In this document: piece by piece, positions 1 to 7,113 of the stretch
Layout of the letters: each line of letters begins with the position of its first letter
Position numbering within the stretch: the stretch's first letter is position 1
Assembly (NCBI GenBank): GCA_021768245.1
Contig: JAETNO010000001.1
Coordinates: 217,531 to 281,530, forward strand
Direction of reading: 5' to 3'
Source of the DNA: Bacteroidaceae bacterium
GTDB lineage: Bacteria; Bacteroidota; Bacteroidia; Bacteroidales; Muribaculaceae
Length of the DNA stretch: 64,000 bases
Translations under genes and position numbers: made by a program
Notes under the pieces: model-generated
Database searches by the model: none
Told to the model about the DNA's origin: nothing
The model's input: only the letters and a program-made list of their open reading frames with translations

Positions 1-1484
1 GGCCTCTACATATCGGCGGTGTGCGCACCGCACTCTACAATTATCTATTTGCCCGTCGCCACGGCGGCGACATGATACTCCGCATCGAGGACACTGACTC
101 CAACCGTTTCGTGCCTGGAGCCGAGGACTACATAAATGAATCCCTCGCATGGCTCGGCATAAAGATTGACGAGGGCGTGCGCGAGGGTGGCGACTATGGC
201 CCTTACAAGCAAAGCGAACGCCGCGACATCTATCGCCGTCACGTGAAGCAGCTTCTTGACGCCGGACGCGCATACATAGCTTTCGACACTCCCGAGGAAC
301 TGGAGGCCGCACGTCAGGCGACTCCTAATTTCCAGTATGACGCCTCAACGCGCCTCAACATGCGCAACTCGCTGGCGATGCCTGCCGAAGAGGTGGAACG
401 TCTGATTGCCGAAGGCACACCCTACGTGGTCCGCTTCCTCATAGAGCCAGGACGCGACGTGGAGGTCAACGACCTTCTCAGGGGTAAGGTGACCATCAAC
501 TCATCGATTCTCGACGACAAGGTGCTCTACAAGAGCGCCGACGACCTCCCCACCTACCATCTCGCCAATATCGTCGACGACCACCTTATGGAGGTGTCAC
601 ACGTGATTCGTGGCGAAGAGTGGCTCCCCTCGGCCCCGCTCCACGTGCTCCTTTACGAAGCTTTCGGCTGGGCCGACACCCGTCCCGATTTCGTCCATCT
701 CCCGCTCCTACTTAAACCTGACGGCAAAGGCAAGCTCTCCAAGCGCGACGGCGACCGCCTCGGTTTCCCCGTGTTCCCTCTCGAATGGCACGACCCGAAG
801 ACCGGAGCCATCTCTTCCGGCTACCGCGAATCAGGTTATCTCCCCGAAGCCGTAATAAACTTCCTCGCACTTCTCGGATGGAATCCCGGCGACGACACTG
901 AAATCATGTCGATGGACGAGCTGATTCAGAAATTCTCCTTTGACCACTGCTCGCGCTCCGGAGCGAAATTCGCCTTCGACAAAGGCCGGTGGTTCAACCA
1001 CGAATATCTCCAGCAGACCCCTGACGACCGCCTTGCCGAACTGTTCAAGCCCGTGCTCAAAGAGCATGACGTCAACCCCGATGAATTCTCCGACGATTAT
1101 ATCACCCGCGTCGTAAGCCTCGTCAAAGGACGCATCAATTTCGTGGCCGACCTTTGGGAACAGGCGAAATTCTTCTTCAAAGTGCCTGAAAGCTACGCGG
1201 AAAAAGACATCAAGAAGCGTTGGAAAGAGGACACCCCCGAAATCCTCACGCGACTCATAGACGTGCTGCGCGAACTACCCGACTTCTCTTCGCAGGCAGC
1301 CGAACCAATAGTGCTCGAATGGGTCGAGAAAAACGGCTACCATCTCGGCAATGTCATGAACGCCTTCCGCCTCACCCTCGTCGGCGAGTGCAAGGGTCCC
1401 CACATCTTTGACATCACCGAACTTCTCGGACGCGACGAAACCATAAGCCGTATCCAAAAAGGCATCGAGACAATAAAAATCTAA
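1..1484 (+). CDS. gltX: Glutamate--tRNA ligase (5' truncated by window edge)
   Basis: Class I aminoacyl-tRNA synthetase that charges tRNA-Glu with glutamate in the cytoplasm. The reading frame is open back to the window edge. Bases 3-20 encode PLHIGG, the HIGH-type ATP-binding motif, followed by VRTALYNYLF, so only the first few residues are missing and the GTG at 21 is an internal valine codon, not the start. The KMSKS-type loop appears as KLSKRDG at bases 732-752. The rest has the length and C-terminal anticodon-binding region expected of bacterial GltX. argC follows 39 bp downstream on the same strand, so co-transcription is possible. Third positions are strongly C-rich, typical of the host genes here. 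The identification is secure; only the true start lies outside the window. Confidence 0.97.
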   Translation, partial: PLHIGGVRTALYNYLFARRHGGDMILRIEDTDSNRFVPGAEDYINESLAWLGIKIDEGVREGGDYGPYKQSERRDIYRRHVKQLLDAGRAYIAFDTPEELEAARQATPNFQYDASTRLNMRNSLAMPAEEVERLIAEGTPYVVRFLIEPGRDVEVNDLLRGKVTINSSILDDKVLYKSADDLPTYHLANIVDDHLMEVSHVIRGEEWLPSAPLHVLLYEAFGWADTRPDFVHLPLLLKPDGKGKLSKRDGDRLGFPVFPLEWHDPKTGAISSGYRESGYLPEAVINFLALLGWNPGDDTEIMSMDELIQKFSFDHCSRSGAKFAFDKGRWFNHEYLQQTPDDRLAELFKPVLKEHDVNPDEFSDDYITRVVSLVKGRINFVADLWEQAKFFFKVPESYAEKDIKKRWKEDTPEILTRLIDVLRELPDFSSQAAEPIVLEWVEKNGYHLGNVMNAFRLTLVGECKGPHIFDITELLGRDETISRIQKGIETIKI

Positions 1485-1523
1485 TCAACACCTTAAAATA
1501 ACAGACATACCAGTCAAAATACC

Positions 1524-2495
1524 ATGATAAAGGTAGGCATTATCGGCGGTTCAGGCTACGCGGCAGGCGAACTGATACGCATCCTCATCCACCACCCCGA
1601 CGTCGAGTTGAAATGGGTGCACTCCCGCACTGTCGGTGGCCAGCGCATTGTCGATGTCCATCAGGGCCTCCACGGCGAGACCGACATGAACTTCTCGAGC
1701 AATTTCGACCTGAAGAATATCGATGTCCTCTTCTGCTGCCGTCCCAAAGGAAAGACCCGCGAGTTCATCGAGACCCATACTATCCCCGAAGACCTCAAAA
1801 TCATCGACCTCGCACGCGACCACCGCATCGAGGATGGCACCCACGACTTTGTCTACGGCCTCTCGGAGCTAAACCGTAAGCCTATGGTGCGCGGGGCCAA
1901 ACATGTGGCAAATCCCGGCTGTCTTGCCATGGCCGTCGAACTGTCGCTCATCCCATTGGCTAAAAATCTCCTGCTCAACTCCGATATCCACACGACAATC
2001 GTCACTGGAGCGACGAGCGAGGGTGCGGAACGCCGCCCAACCACCCACTATGCTTGGCGCAACGACAATATGGTGGTCTACAGGCCATTCGCCCATCCGC
2101 AGATGCCTGAAATCATCCAGGTATTGAAGGCCATGCAGCAGAGTTTCGACTCTAAAATCCACATGGTGCCCATGCGTGGCTCATTCTCACGCGGAATCAT
2201 GGCTGTCAGCTATCTCGATTGCACTCTCGACCTTCCGGAAATAATAAAGATATACAACGAGTATTACGCTGACCACAATTTCACATTCATAACCTCGAAG
2301 ATTCCGGATTTGAAAGATGTGGTCAACACCAACAAGTGTATAATCCATCTCGATAAGATTGACGGCAAACTCCTCATCACAGCCGTTATCGACAATCTCC
2401 TCAAAGGAGGCGCCGGCAATGCAGTCCACACCATGAACCTTCTCTTCGGCCTGCAGGAGACAACCGGTCTGACAATGAAACCGGTAGCCTATTAA
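1524..2495 (+). CDS. argC: N-acetyl-gamma-glutamyl-phosphate reductase
   Basis: Catalyses the NADPH-dependent reduction of N-acetylglutamyl phosphate to the semialdehyde, the third step of arginine synthesis. The N-terminus carries the dinucleotide-binding motif GIIGGSGYAAGEL (residues 5-17). The catalytic cysteine is C133 in ANPGCLA. The later HYAWRNDN and FAHPQMPEI stretches match the active-site and dimerisation part of the family. At 323 residues it is in the range of the family. Other arg genes are not adjacent, unlike the clustered arg genes of many Bacteroides, so it is either a split pathway or its partners lie outside the window. A hairpin follows at 2552-2585. Confidence 0.95.
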   Translation: MIKVGIIGGSGYAAGELIRILIHHPDVELKWVHSRTVGGQRIVDVHQGLHGETDMNFSSNFDLKNIDVLFCCRPKGKTREFIETHTIPEDLKIIDLARDHRIEDGTHDFVYGLSELNRKPMVRGAKHVANPGCLAMAVELSLIPLAKNLLLNSDIHTTIVTGATSEGAERRPTTHYAWRNDNMVVYRPFAHPQMPEIIQVLKAMQQSFDSKIHMVPMRGSFSRGIMAVSYLDCTLDLPEIIKIYNEYYADHNFTFITSKIPDLKDVVNTNKCIIHLDKIDGKLLITAVIDNLLKGGAGNAVHTMNLLFGLQETTGLTMKPVAY

Positions 2496-2551
2496 GCAGA
2501 CAGCATCCCATCGGAACATAAGCACCATCCGCTTTATCATAAGCCATCATC

Positions 2552-2585
2552 GAACCACGCGTCCTCTATCCCGAGCGCGTGGTTC
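2552..2585 (+). terminator. Hairpin downstream of argC
   Basis: A perfect 10-bp inverted repeat, GAACCACGCG (2552-2561) and CGCGTGGTTC (2576-2585), with a 14-nt loop, lies 57 bp after the argC stop. No T tract follows, so it may be a transcript-stabilising stem rather than a true intrinsic terminator. Confidence 0.5.
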
Positions 2586-2630
2586 ATCACTTGTATGTGG
2601 GGAGTGAATTCTCAACACCACAGGTCCTAA

Positions 2631-2909
2631 TCATTTGTCATTGTAATGACCTTTGAGCGAAACAACGTTTACAATCACCTTGTCATCTTCAATGCCGTAA
2701 ATCATACGGTCACCTTTTGTGATTTCCCGACTCCATAATCCAGAATAATTGCCTTTAAGTTGCTCGACATGTCCGGTGCCAGTTGTGGGGTGTTCTTTCA
2801 ATTCCTCAAATAAATCTCCAATCTTCTTTAACGTTTTCTTTTGCCCGGACTTACGCCACTCCTTCAAGTGTCGCACGGCTTCGGGCATAAGGATTAATTC
2901 ATATGTCAT
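2631..2909 (-). CDS. Txe/YoeB-type toxin
   Basis: Small (92 aa) basic protein of the RelE/YoeB superfamily, whose members are ribosome-dependent mRNA endonucleases. The sequence contains the family layout: LxxMPEAVRHLKEWRKSGQKKTLKKI in the helical N-terminal half, then HVEQLKGNYSGLWSREITKGDRMIYGI, then the C-terminal SLKGHYND, where the histidine-tyrosine pair matches the YoeB catalytic tail. Its start codon overlaps the stop of the upstream antitoxin by 4 bp (ATGA type), so the two are translationally coupled. It sits between argC and the left end of the mobile element. Activity is inferred from family resemblance. Confidence 0.9.
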   Translation of the reverse strand: MTYELILMPEAVRHLKEWRKSGQKKTLKKIGDLFEELKEHPTTGTGHVEQLKGNYSGLWSREITKGDRMIYGIEDDKVIVNVVSLKGHYNDK

Positions 2910-3205
2910 AAGCCCAACAACGCCCTTATTTCATCCATTGAATAAGCCTTACCTTTCCCTGCTTTCAATTCAGCAATACCGCGTTCGACAGAGGCTATAT
3001 TTTCCGGGTCGTTAAACCACGGGTCTCCGGATGGAGAGGGGTTTTCGCTTACTTCTATAGTTACGGCGTTGGCTTTTGAAATAAGTATTGTTTCAATGAA
3101 GTTCTTTAAACTCTTGCCCTGGGCCACAGCCATGATGGATAGCTTTTGCAGTGTATCGACGGGCAAATCAATGTTTTTGCGCTTAAGGTTTAATGCTGTT
3201 GCCAT
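2906..3205 (-). CDS. Antitoxin of the YoeB-type pair
   Basis: Predicted 99-residue antitoxin that should bind and neutralise the downstream YoeB-like toxin and repress the pair's promoter. The N-terminus (ATALNLKRKNIDLPVDTLQKLSIMAVAQGKSLKNFIETIL) has the strand-helix-helix pattern of ribbon-helix-helix DNA-binding antitoxins common in Bacteroidetes. The C-terminus (NPSPSGDPWFNDPENIASVERGIAELKAGKGKAYSMDEIRALL) is the toxin-binding type of segment. The ATG at 3205 is preferred over more upstream codons because it begins the conserved part and lies just after a good promoter (3225-3256). Whether the pair is chromosomal or came with the adjacent element is unclear. Confidence 0.85.
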   Translation of the reverse strand: MATALNLKRKNIDLPVDTLQKLSIMAVAQGKSLKNFIETILISKANAVTIEVSENPSPSGDPWFNDPENIASVERGIAELKAGKGKAYSMDEIRALLGL

Positions 3206-3224
3206 ATCTGTCAGTTTTACGATG

Positions 3225-3256
3225 TAAAGATATAAAATATACATTATATACACAAA
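3225..3256 (-). promoter_or_regulatory. Promoter of the antitoxin/toxin operon
   Basis: Read on the minus strand, TTTG (3253-3256), a 20-bp spacer and TATCTTTA (3225-3232) match the Bacteroidetes promoter form TTTG-N19/20-TAnnTTTG with one mismatch. The antitoxin ATG lies 20 bp downstream of the -7 box, giving a very short leader. Confidence 0.6.
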
Positions 3257-3318
3257 CATAACGGATGAAAAGTTTATGCGATGAAAAGCCTGGTTGAAGT
3301 CTCAACAGCATATAAAAT

Positions 3319-3332
3319 AAAAATTGATTGTC
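3319..3332. repeat. attL core (14-bp direct repeat copy)
   Basis: AAAAATTGATTGTC is identical to the copy at 28281-28294. To its right, GATAATC (3342-3348) can pair with GATTGTC of the core, so a weak hairpin with a T-run on the minus strand also exists at this end. The exact crossover point inside the core cannot be read from the sequence. Confidence 0.7.
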
Positions 3333-3366
3333 ACCCTCTCTTGATAATCAGCGCATTGCAAATTTA

Positions 3367-3375
3367 CTGTGTTGA
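3367..3375 (+). promoter_or_regulatory. Candidate integrase arm-type site at attL
   Basis: CTGTGTTGA lies 35 bp inside the left core and is identical over 9 bp to the first of four CTGTG repeats at the right end (28153). A short box shared by both ends of the element fits integrase or accessory-factor binding. The role is inference. Confidence 0.45.
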
Positions 3376-3396
3376 GAGTCTATGCTAATCTCAGTG

Positions 3397-3428
3397 CAAA
3401 GATACACATTTTCAGACAATTAAACAAA
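3397..3428 (-). promoter_or_regulatory. Leftward promoter just inside attL
   Basis: On the minus strand TTTG (3425-3428), a 20-bp spacer and a perfect TATCTTTG (3397-3404) form a strong Bacteroidetes-type promoter. It would transcribe out of the element through the attL core toward the antitoxin. No minus-strand gene lies between it and 3205, so it makes a leader, a small RNA or extra antitoxin/toxin transcript. Confidence 0.6.
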
Positions 3429-3493
3429 TCAAACAAGAACATACTTTTAACAATACCTTCTGAAGCTTTATAAAAAATATAGCTATTTGTATA

Positions 3494-3538
3494 GAGGATA
3501 ATCCGGACTGGAGAGTTAGGGTTATCCTTGCTTTTTTT
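3494..3538 (+). terminator. Hairpin with T7 tract upstream of the first element genes
   Basis: GAGGATAA (3494-3501) pairs with TTATCCTT (3522-3529), followed by GC and seven Ts (3532-3538). It lies 80 bp before the ATG at 3620, with no plus-strand gene between it and the end of argC. It therefore acts either as an insulator at the element edge or as a leader attenuator. Confidence 0.55.
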
Positions 3539-3619
3539 GATACGGTTAAGAATGGGGTCAACGCCTTATATATGTATAAAGCTGAAAAATAAACGAATAA
3601 TAAACACAAAACAATCAAA

Positions 3620-3793
3620 ATGAACAAAGTATGGAAGGCCATCGCTATCGTTGGCAACTTATCTGAGGTGATCATCGCTACTACTATGGTGGCTGATCTC
3701 TTTAACAAAATCCGTGGAAACCGTAAAGCCACTTCAACAACAATCGTGGTTGAGGATCCTACTCCCCAGCCTGAACAACCTATGGCGGCGTGA
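3620..3793 (+). CDS. Small hypothetical protein (57 aa), possibly membrane associated
   Basis: A short frame beginning MNKVWKAIAIVGNLSEVII, with a hydrophobic helix through residues 5-27 (IAIVGNLSEVIIATTMVADLF), then a basic stretch (NKIRGNRK) and a Pro/Glu-rich tail (EDPTPQPEQPMAA). The start is supported by the purine-rich sequence before it and by coupling to the next frame, whose GTG overlaps this stop. I do not recognise the family. Small phage holin-like or inner-membrane accessory proteins look like this, but no function is claimed. It shares the word LSE plus a hydrophobic helix with its downstream neighbour. It is the first gene of the element on the plus strand. Confidence 0.6.
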   Translation: MNKVWKAIAIVGNLSEVIIATTMVADLFNKIRGNRKATSTTIVVEDPTPQPEQPMAA

Positions 3794-3888
3794 AGCAAAA
3801 ACTTACCGTCGCAATCCTACTGAGTGAGGCCGTGCTTGGTCTGCTCAAAGTATGGAAGAAGCTAAATGACATGAAAAAACTTATATAA
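3790..3888 (+). CDS. Tiny hypothetical protein (32 aa) overlapping the previous stop
   Basis: Begins at a GTG that overlaps the preceding TGA (GTGA) and reads VKQKLTVAILLSEAVLGLL and then KVWKKLNDMKKLI. A hydrophobic helix (residues 6-20) is followed by a basic amphipathic end. The upstream neighbour begins with KVWK and has LSEV in its helix, while this one has LSEAVLGLLKVWKK, so the two may be related. The left arm of a strong terminator (3859-3904) lies inside the last codons, which supports this being the end of the transcription unit. No known family is recognised and expression is unproven. Confidence 0.45.
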   Translation: MKQKLTVAILLSEAVLGLLKVWKKLNDMKKLI

Positions 3889-3912
3889 TTCTGTCATTTG
3901 GCTTTTTCTCTT
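3859..3912 (+). terminator. Intrinsic terminator of the small-ORF unit
   Basis: AAGCTAAATGACA (3859-3871) pairs with TGTCATTTGGCTT (3892-3904), 13 positions with a single G-U pair. It is followed by TTTTTCTCTTTC. This is the same C-interrupted T-tract style seen after other units of the element. Confidence 0.75.
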
Positions 3913-3951
3913 TCTAAACGAGAATATTAACCATAGTAAATCCATTTCAAC

Positions 3952-4974
3952 ATGGCAAACAACTCTTTGATGGTTCCCAACAATGGTATCATCACACAAC
4001 CCGTAGCATGGGAAGTTCAGGAGGCTCTGCATGATCCTTATACTGAACGTCATCCCAACTTCATCGAAGGCCCCTCCAACGAAATTTCTATGGAGGAACT
4101 GACCTTCAAGAACATCATCCCCACGTTCAGCGATAACTCTCTGACAATCTCACATCAGAAGTTCATAGAAACAACCCGAAAAGCAGCGGAAGTAATCTTC
4201 GGCGCCGGGAATGTAACCACAGCCGAAACACGCTGCTCCCATCCAATCATCGGGCGCATTCCTTCGGCTCAACACAAGAAGGCATCCGAGCTTAGAGACG
4301 ATGAAAAGACCATATTCTATCAGCGTCTTGCATGGATAGCCCACATCACGACCCTCACATCCTCAATAAACGGCCAACAGGTTTCACTGACTATCGGTGG
4401 CACCCGCTCCTACCATGAGGACAAACTCTATGCCCGTCAGAATCCACAGCATTTCAGAGTATTCATCGGATTCCGTGTCCGAGTCTGTTCAAATTTAATG
4501 CTTACCACAGACGGCGTATCTGACAATCTGCTCTGTATGACAGAGGCAGACATATTCCAGAAAGCGTTTGAATTGTTCAACCGGTTCAACGAAGTAAAGG
4601 AATCCACTCTCTACAACCTTGAAGCCCTGAACAACACATGGCTTTCACAGGAACAGTTCTGCAAGATAATCGGGAGACTCCGCTTGTATCAGGCACTCCC
4701 CAACACTCAGCAGAAGGCATTACCACAAATTCTTCTCGGAGACAGCGTGGTAAATGCAGCGACCAAAGAGTACATCAAAAACCCAAACTTCGGTATGGGT
4801 GATGGTGATGGCTCGATCTCATGTTGGCAGCTCATGCAGTTGCTCAACGAAGCAGTTAAGAACAGTTACAGTGATCTTTGGATAGCCCGGAACGCCAACT
4901 GCACCTCATTCGCATCAGGAATAGCTAATGCCCTTAACGGCACAGATAACTCATACGGCTGGTTCCTGAACTAA
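3952..4974 (+). CDS. DUF3871-like protein
   Basis: A 340-residue soluble protein without signal peptide. It resembles the Bacteroidetes-restricted DUF3871 family found on mobile elements. The visible hallmarks are the mid-region SHPIIGRIPSAQHK, the conserved INGQQVSLTIGGTRSYHEDKLYARQNPQHFRVFIGFRVRVCSNLMLTTDG block, and the C-terminal GSISCWQLMQLLNEAVKNSY..NCTSFASGIANAL. DUF932-like phage proteins share this general architecture, with a SNLM-type motif in the middle. The biochemical role is unknown. Its place directly before the annealing protein and exonuclease suggests a DNA-processing or host-takeover context, which is inference. A terminator follows at 4989. Confidence 0.75.
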   Translation: MANNSLMVPNNGIITQPVAWEVQEALHDPYTERHPNFIEGPSNEISMEELTFKNIIPTFSDNSLTISHQKFIETTRKAAEVIFGAGNVTTAETRCSHPIIGRIPSAQHKKASELRDDEKTIFYQRLAWIAHITTLTSSINGQQVSLTIGGTRSYHEDKLYARQNPQHFRVFIGFRVRVCSNLMLTTDGVSDNLLCMTEADIFQKAFELFNRFNEVKESTLYNLEALNNTWLSQEQFCKIIGRLRLYQALPNTQQKALPQILLGDSVVNAATKEYIKNPNFGMGDGDGSISCWQLMQLLNEAVKNSYSDLWIARNANCTSFASGIANALNGTDNSYGWFLN

Positions 4975-4988
4975 TCAACTCCAACGAA

Positions 4989-5037
4989 GGGAGGCTCTAT
5001 ACTAATAATCAAACAAGTATGGAGTCTCCTTTCTTTT
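4989..5037 (+). terminator. Terminator between the DUF3871-like gene and the annealing-protein gene
   Basis: GGAGGCTCTATAC (4990-5002) pairs with GTATGGAGTCTCC (5017-5029), followed by TTTCTTTT (5030-5037). The ATG at 5019 lies inside the right arm, which argues against its use as a start for the next gene. Confidence 0.7.
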
Positions 5038-5063
5038 GTCAAACCCTTCAAAATCATATAACA

Positions 5064-5804
5064 ATGAGTTCAGAAGATTTCGAAATGGCTCCTATGGCTT
5101 TCACCGGTCATCAGGACTACGAGAAAAAGGTGGCTGATAAATTCAATCAGCTATCATCCCTCAATGTCAACGATAAGACAGAGCAGAAAAACGGTCTGAC
5201 CTATCTGAGCTGGAGCAATGCTTGGCTCGAATTTAAGAAGGTCTATCCCACCGCAACGTATAATGTTGTCAAGAACCCCCAGACAGGACTTCCATATTTC
5301 GTGGATCCTGCTGTCGGAATCATGGTCTTTACAGAAGTAGAGGCCGATGGTCTGAAATATTCCATGTGGCTACCGGTAATGGATGGTGCTAACAAGGCGA
5401 TGAAAACTGAAGCCTACACCTATCAGGTGTGGAACAAAACAGCGAAGCAGTATGAAAACCGCAAGGTAGAAGCTGCCACCATGTTTGACATCAACAAGAC
5501 TATAATGCGTTGTCTTACAAAGTGTTTGGCAATGTTCGGACTAGGAATCTACCTCTATAACGGGGAAGATATGCCTGAAACCGTGGAATCAAGCACCGAA
5601 GAACCACAACAGAACGCAACTCCCGTAAAAACGAGAAAGCGTAAATCCAACGACCGCTATGATGGAATAAGACAGGCCATCAATGCAGCCAACTCTACTC
5701 AGGAACTCATGTCGCTCTATCAGCAGCATCCCGAAGTGGCTAGCAATCCACAAATCTTAGCTCTTTTCACCGCCCGGAAAGAAGAGCTATTAAACGCAGC
5801 ATAA
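5064..5804 (+). CDS. DUF1071/Sak-like single-strand annealing protein
   Basis: Predicted phage-type recombinase that binds and anneals single-stranded DNA. The core (residues ~20-150 from this start) matches the DUF1071/Sak group: NGLTYLSWSNAWLEFKKVYPTATY, then VGIMVFTEVEADGLKYSMWLPVMDGANKAMK, then FDINKTIMRCLTKCLAMFGLGIYLY, which is the family's signature end. A linker rich in T/K/R (TPVKTRKRKS) leads to a short helical C-terminus. The start at 5064 (MSSEDFEM) is chosen because the upstream ATG at 5019 is within the terminator hairpin. The next gene, a RecB-like nuclease, follows after 4 bp, giving the usual exonuclease/annealase pair of phage recombination systems. Confidence 0.85.
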   Translation: MSSEDFEMAPMAFTGHQDYEKKVADKFNQLSSLNVNDKTEQKNGLTYLSWSNAWLEFKKVYPTATYNVVKNPQTGLPYFVDPAVGIMVFTEVEADGLKYSMWLPVMDGANKAMKTEAYTYQVWNKTAKQYENRKVEAATMFDINKTIMRCLTKCLAMFGLGIYLYNGEDMPETVESSTEEPQQNATPVKTRKRKSNDRYDGIRQAINAANSTQELMSLYQQHPEVASNPQILALFTARKEELLNAA

Positions 5805-5808
5805 TAAC

Positions 5809-6747
5809 ATGGCTACAAAACGAATAGAACTCAAACAATGTAGTGTGGTCTTCAATCCGGAGGATCACACCTACTACCTGCCTGAGAATAAAAAGTATCT
5901 CTCAGGTATCACAGGGTTGTTGGAACGTCAATTATTCCCTGACACATACGCCGGTATTCCCGAAGCCATAATCAAACAAGCTGCGGAATACGGAACATCA
6001 GTTCACCAATCTATAGAAGCATTCGATATGGATTGGGAGAACGACGGAACCCAAGAAGTAGCAGATTACATAAGTCTGACTTCTGAGAACGGTATGGTAC
6101 ATGAGACATCTGAATATCTCATAACCGATGGTGAGAACTACGCCTCCATGATAGACAAGGTGTATCGCGTCGATGAAACCACCTTCGATATTGGAGACAT
6201 CAAAACCTATGGTGTAATGACTCCCGATAAGAGAGAGAAGGCTCGTTGGCAGCTATCAATCTATGCCTATCTGTTTGAACTGATGAACAAAAAGGCAAAG
6301 GTACGTCGCATATTCATCCTTCATATACGCAACAAAGCAAAGAAGGATGGTAGCTTCGATCATATCTCTGACTTTATCGAGCTTGTCAGAATACCCTCGG
6401 AGATAGTGAAAGATTTGCTCAACACTGACTCCATAGGGCAACATTTCTCAAATCCCTACGCAATTCCGGAGAACATCAAATCTCAGGAATCCGTCATCAG
6501 GAAACTCATTCAGGCCAAAACCGATGCTGAAACCAGACTAAATAGCATCAAGGCCAGAATACTCTCACTCATGGAAGCTCAGGACATCAAATCTTGGTGT
6601 ACTGAAACCATGCGAATCACTCGTAAATTACCGACAACCCGAAGCTCATTCTCACTGGCAGACTTCAAGGAGGCTCATGCAGACATCGACATTGAGCCTT
6701 ACATGAGAACAAGCCAAGTCGCAGGGAGTCTCACAATCACGCTCTAG
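5809..6747 (+). CDS. PD-(D/E)XK superfamily exonuclease (RecB/Cas4-like fold)
   Basis: A 312-residue nuclease of the RecB-like PD-(D/E)XK group. Visible motifs are GTSVHQSIEAFD with H66, ASMIDKV with D116, FDIGDIKTYG with D130 and K132, and WQLSIYAYLF with Q148/Y152. These are the metal-binding and catalytic positions in the usual order. Such enzymes resect double-strand ends to give the single strands used by an annealing protein. The Sak-like gene is 4 bp upstream and the two are very probably one operon. The C-terminal third is helical (RKLIQAKTDAETRLNSIKARI) and may interact with the partner. The family call is confident; exonuclease polarity is unknown. Confidence 0.85.
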   Translation: MATKRIELKQCSVVFNPEDHTYYLPENKKYLSGITGLLERQLFPDTYAGIPEAIIKQAAEYGTSVHQSIEAFDMDWENDGTQEVADYISLTSENGMVHETSEYLITDGENYASMIDKVYRVDETTFDIGDIKTYGVMTPDKREKARWQLSIYAYLFELMNKKAKVRRIFILHIRNKAKKDGSFDHISDFIELVRIPSEIVKDLLNTDSIGQHFSNPYAIPENIKSQESVIRKLIQAKTDAETRLNSIKARILSLMEAQDIKSWCTETMRITRKLPTTRSSFSLADFKEAHADIDIEPYMRTSQVAGSLTITL

Positions 6748-6748
6748 T

Positions 6749-7018
6749 ATGGACAACTTAGAACAATCGCGTGAGTACAAAGCTGCAATGGCTTTGGAAA
6801 ACGCTCTTAATGACATGGTCTGGGATGAAAGAAAATTCGCCCAAGCCTGTACCACAATGCACCGAACTTTGCAACAGACCCTATTCAGGACTATCGTTGC
6901 TGTTCTACGAGAATACGCTGACCCTAACCGCAGTGTGGATCCGAGAAACGAAGCATCGAAAGAAGGTTCTCGTAAACTCATGGAGGTGATAGACACTCTG
7001 TATATCCCCTTCATATAG
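6749..7018 (+). CDS. Small hypothetical protein (89 aa)
   Basis: Starts one base after the exonuclease stop codon (TAGTATGG) and so belongs to the same operon. It is all-helical in appearance, with MDNLEQSREYKAAMALENALNDMVWDERKFAQACTTMHRTLQQTLFRTIVAVLREYA forming two amphipathic helices. No signal peptide, membrane segment or recognised motif is visible. Position alone suggests an accessory to the annealing/exonuclease pair; I do not recognise the family. Confidence 0.7.
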   Translation: MDNLEQSREYKAAMALENALNDMVWDERKFAQACTTMHRTLQQTLFRTIVAVLREYADPNRSVDPRNEASKEGSRKLMEVIDTLYIPFI

Positions 7019-7047
7019 TCGCTTGAAACATAGCACTACCTACCGGA

Positions 7048-7089
7048 GAGGGAGGTGGCCGTAACAGGCTGTCTCCCTCTTTTCTTTTT
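7048..7089 (+). terminator. Terminator after the recombination operon
   Basis: GAGGGAGGTGGCC (7048-7060) pairs with GGCTGTCTCCCTC (7067-7079) using a few non-canonical pairs, followed by TTTTCTTTTT. It lies 29 bp after the stop at 7018. Confidence 0.75.
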
Positions 7090-7113
7090 GTGAAACCTCA
7101 AAATTTCAGAAAA

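Noticed and set aside
3412..3798. A 128-codon minus-strand frame opposite the small ORFs
   Set aside because: It runs antisense through both hairpins and the small plus-strand frames and has no recognisable feature.
5019..5063. An upstream ATG that would lengthen the annealing protein by 15 residues
   Set aside because: It lies inside the right arm of a terminator hairpin, and the extra residues have no resemblance to the family start.
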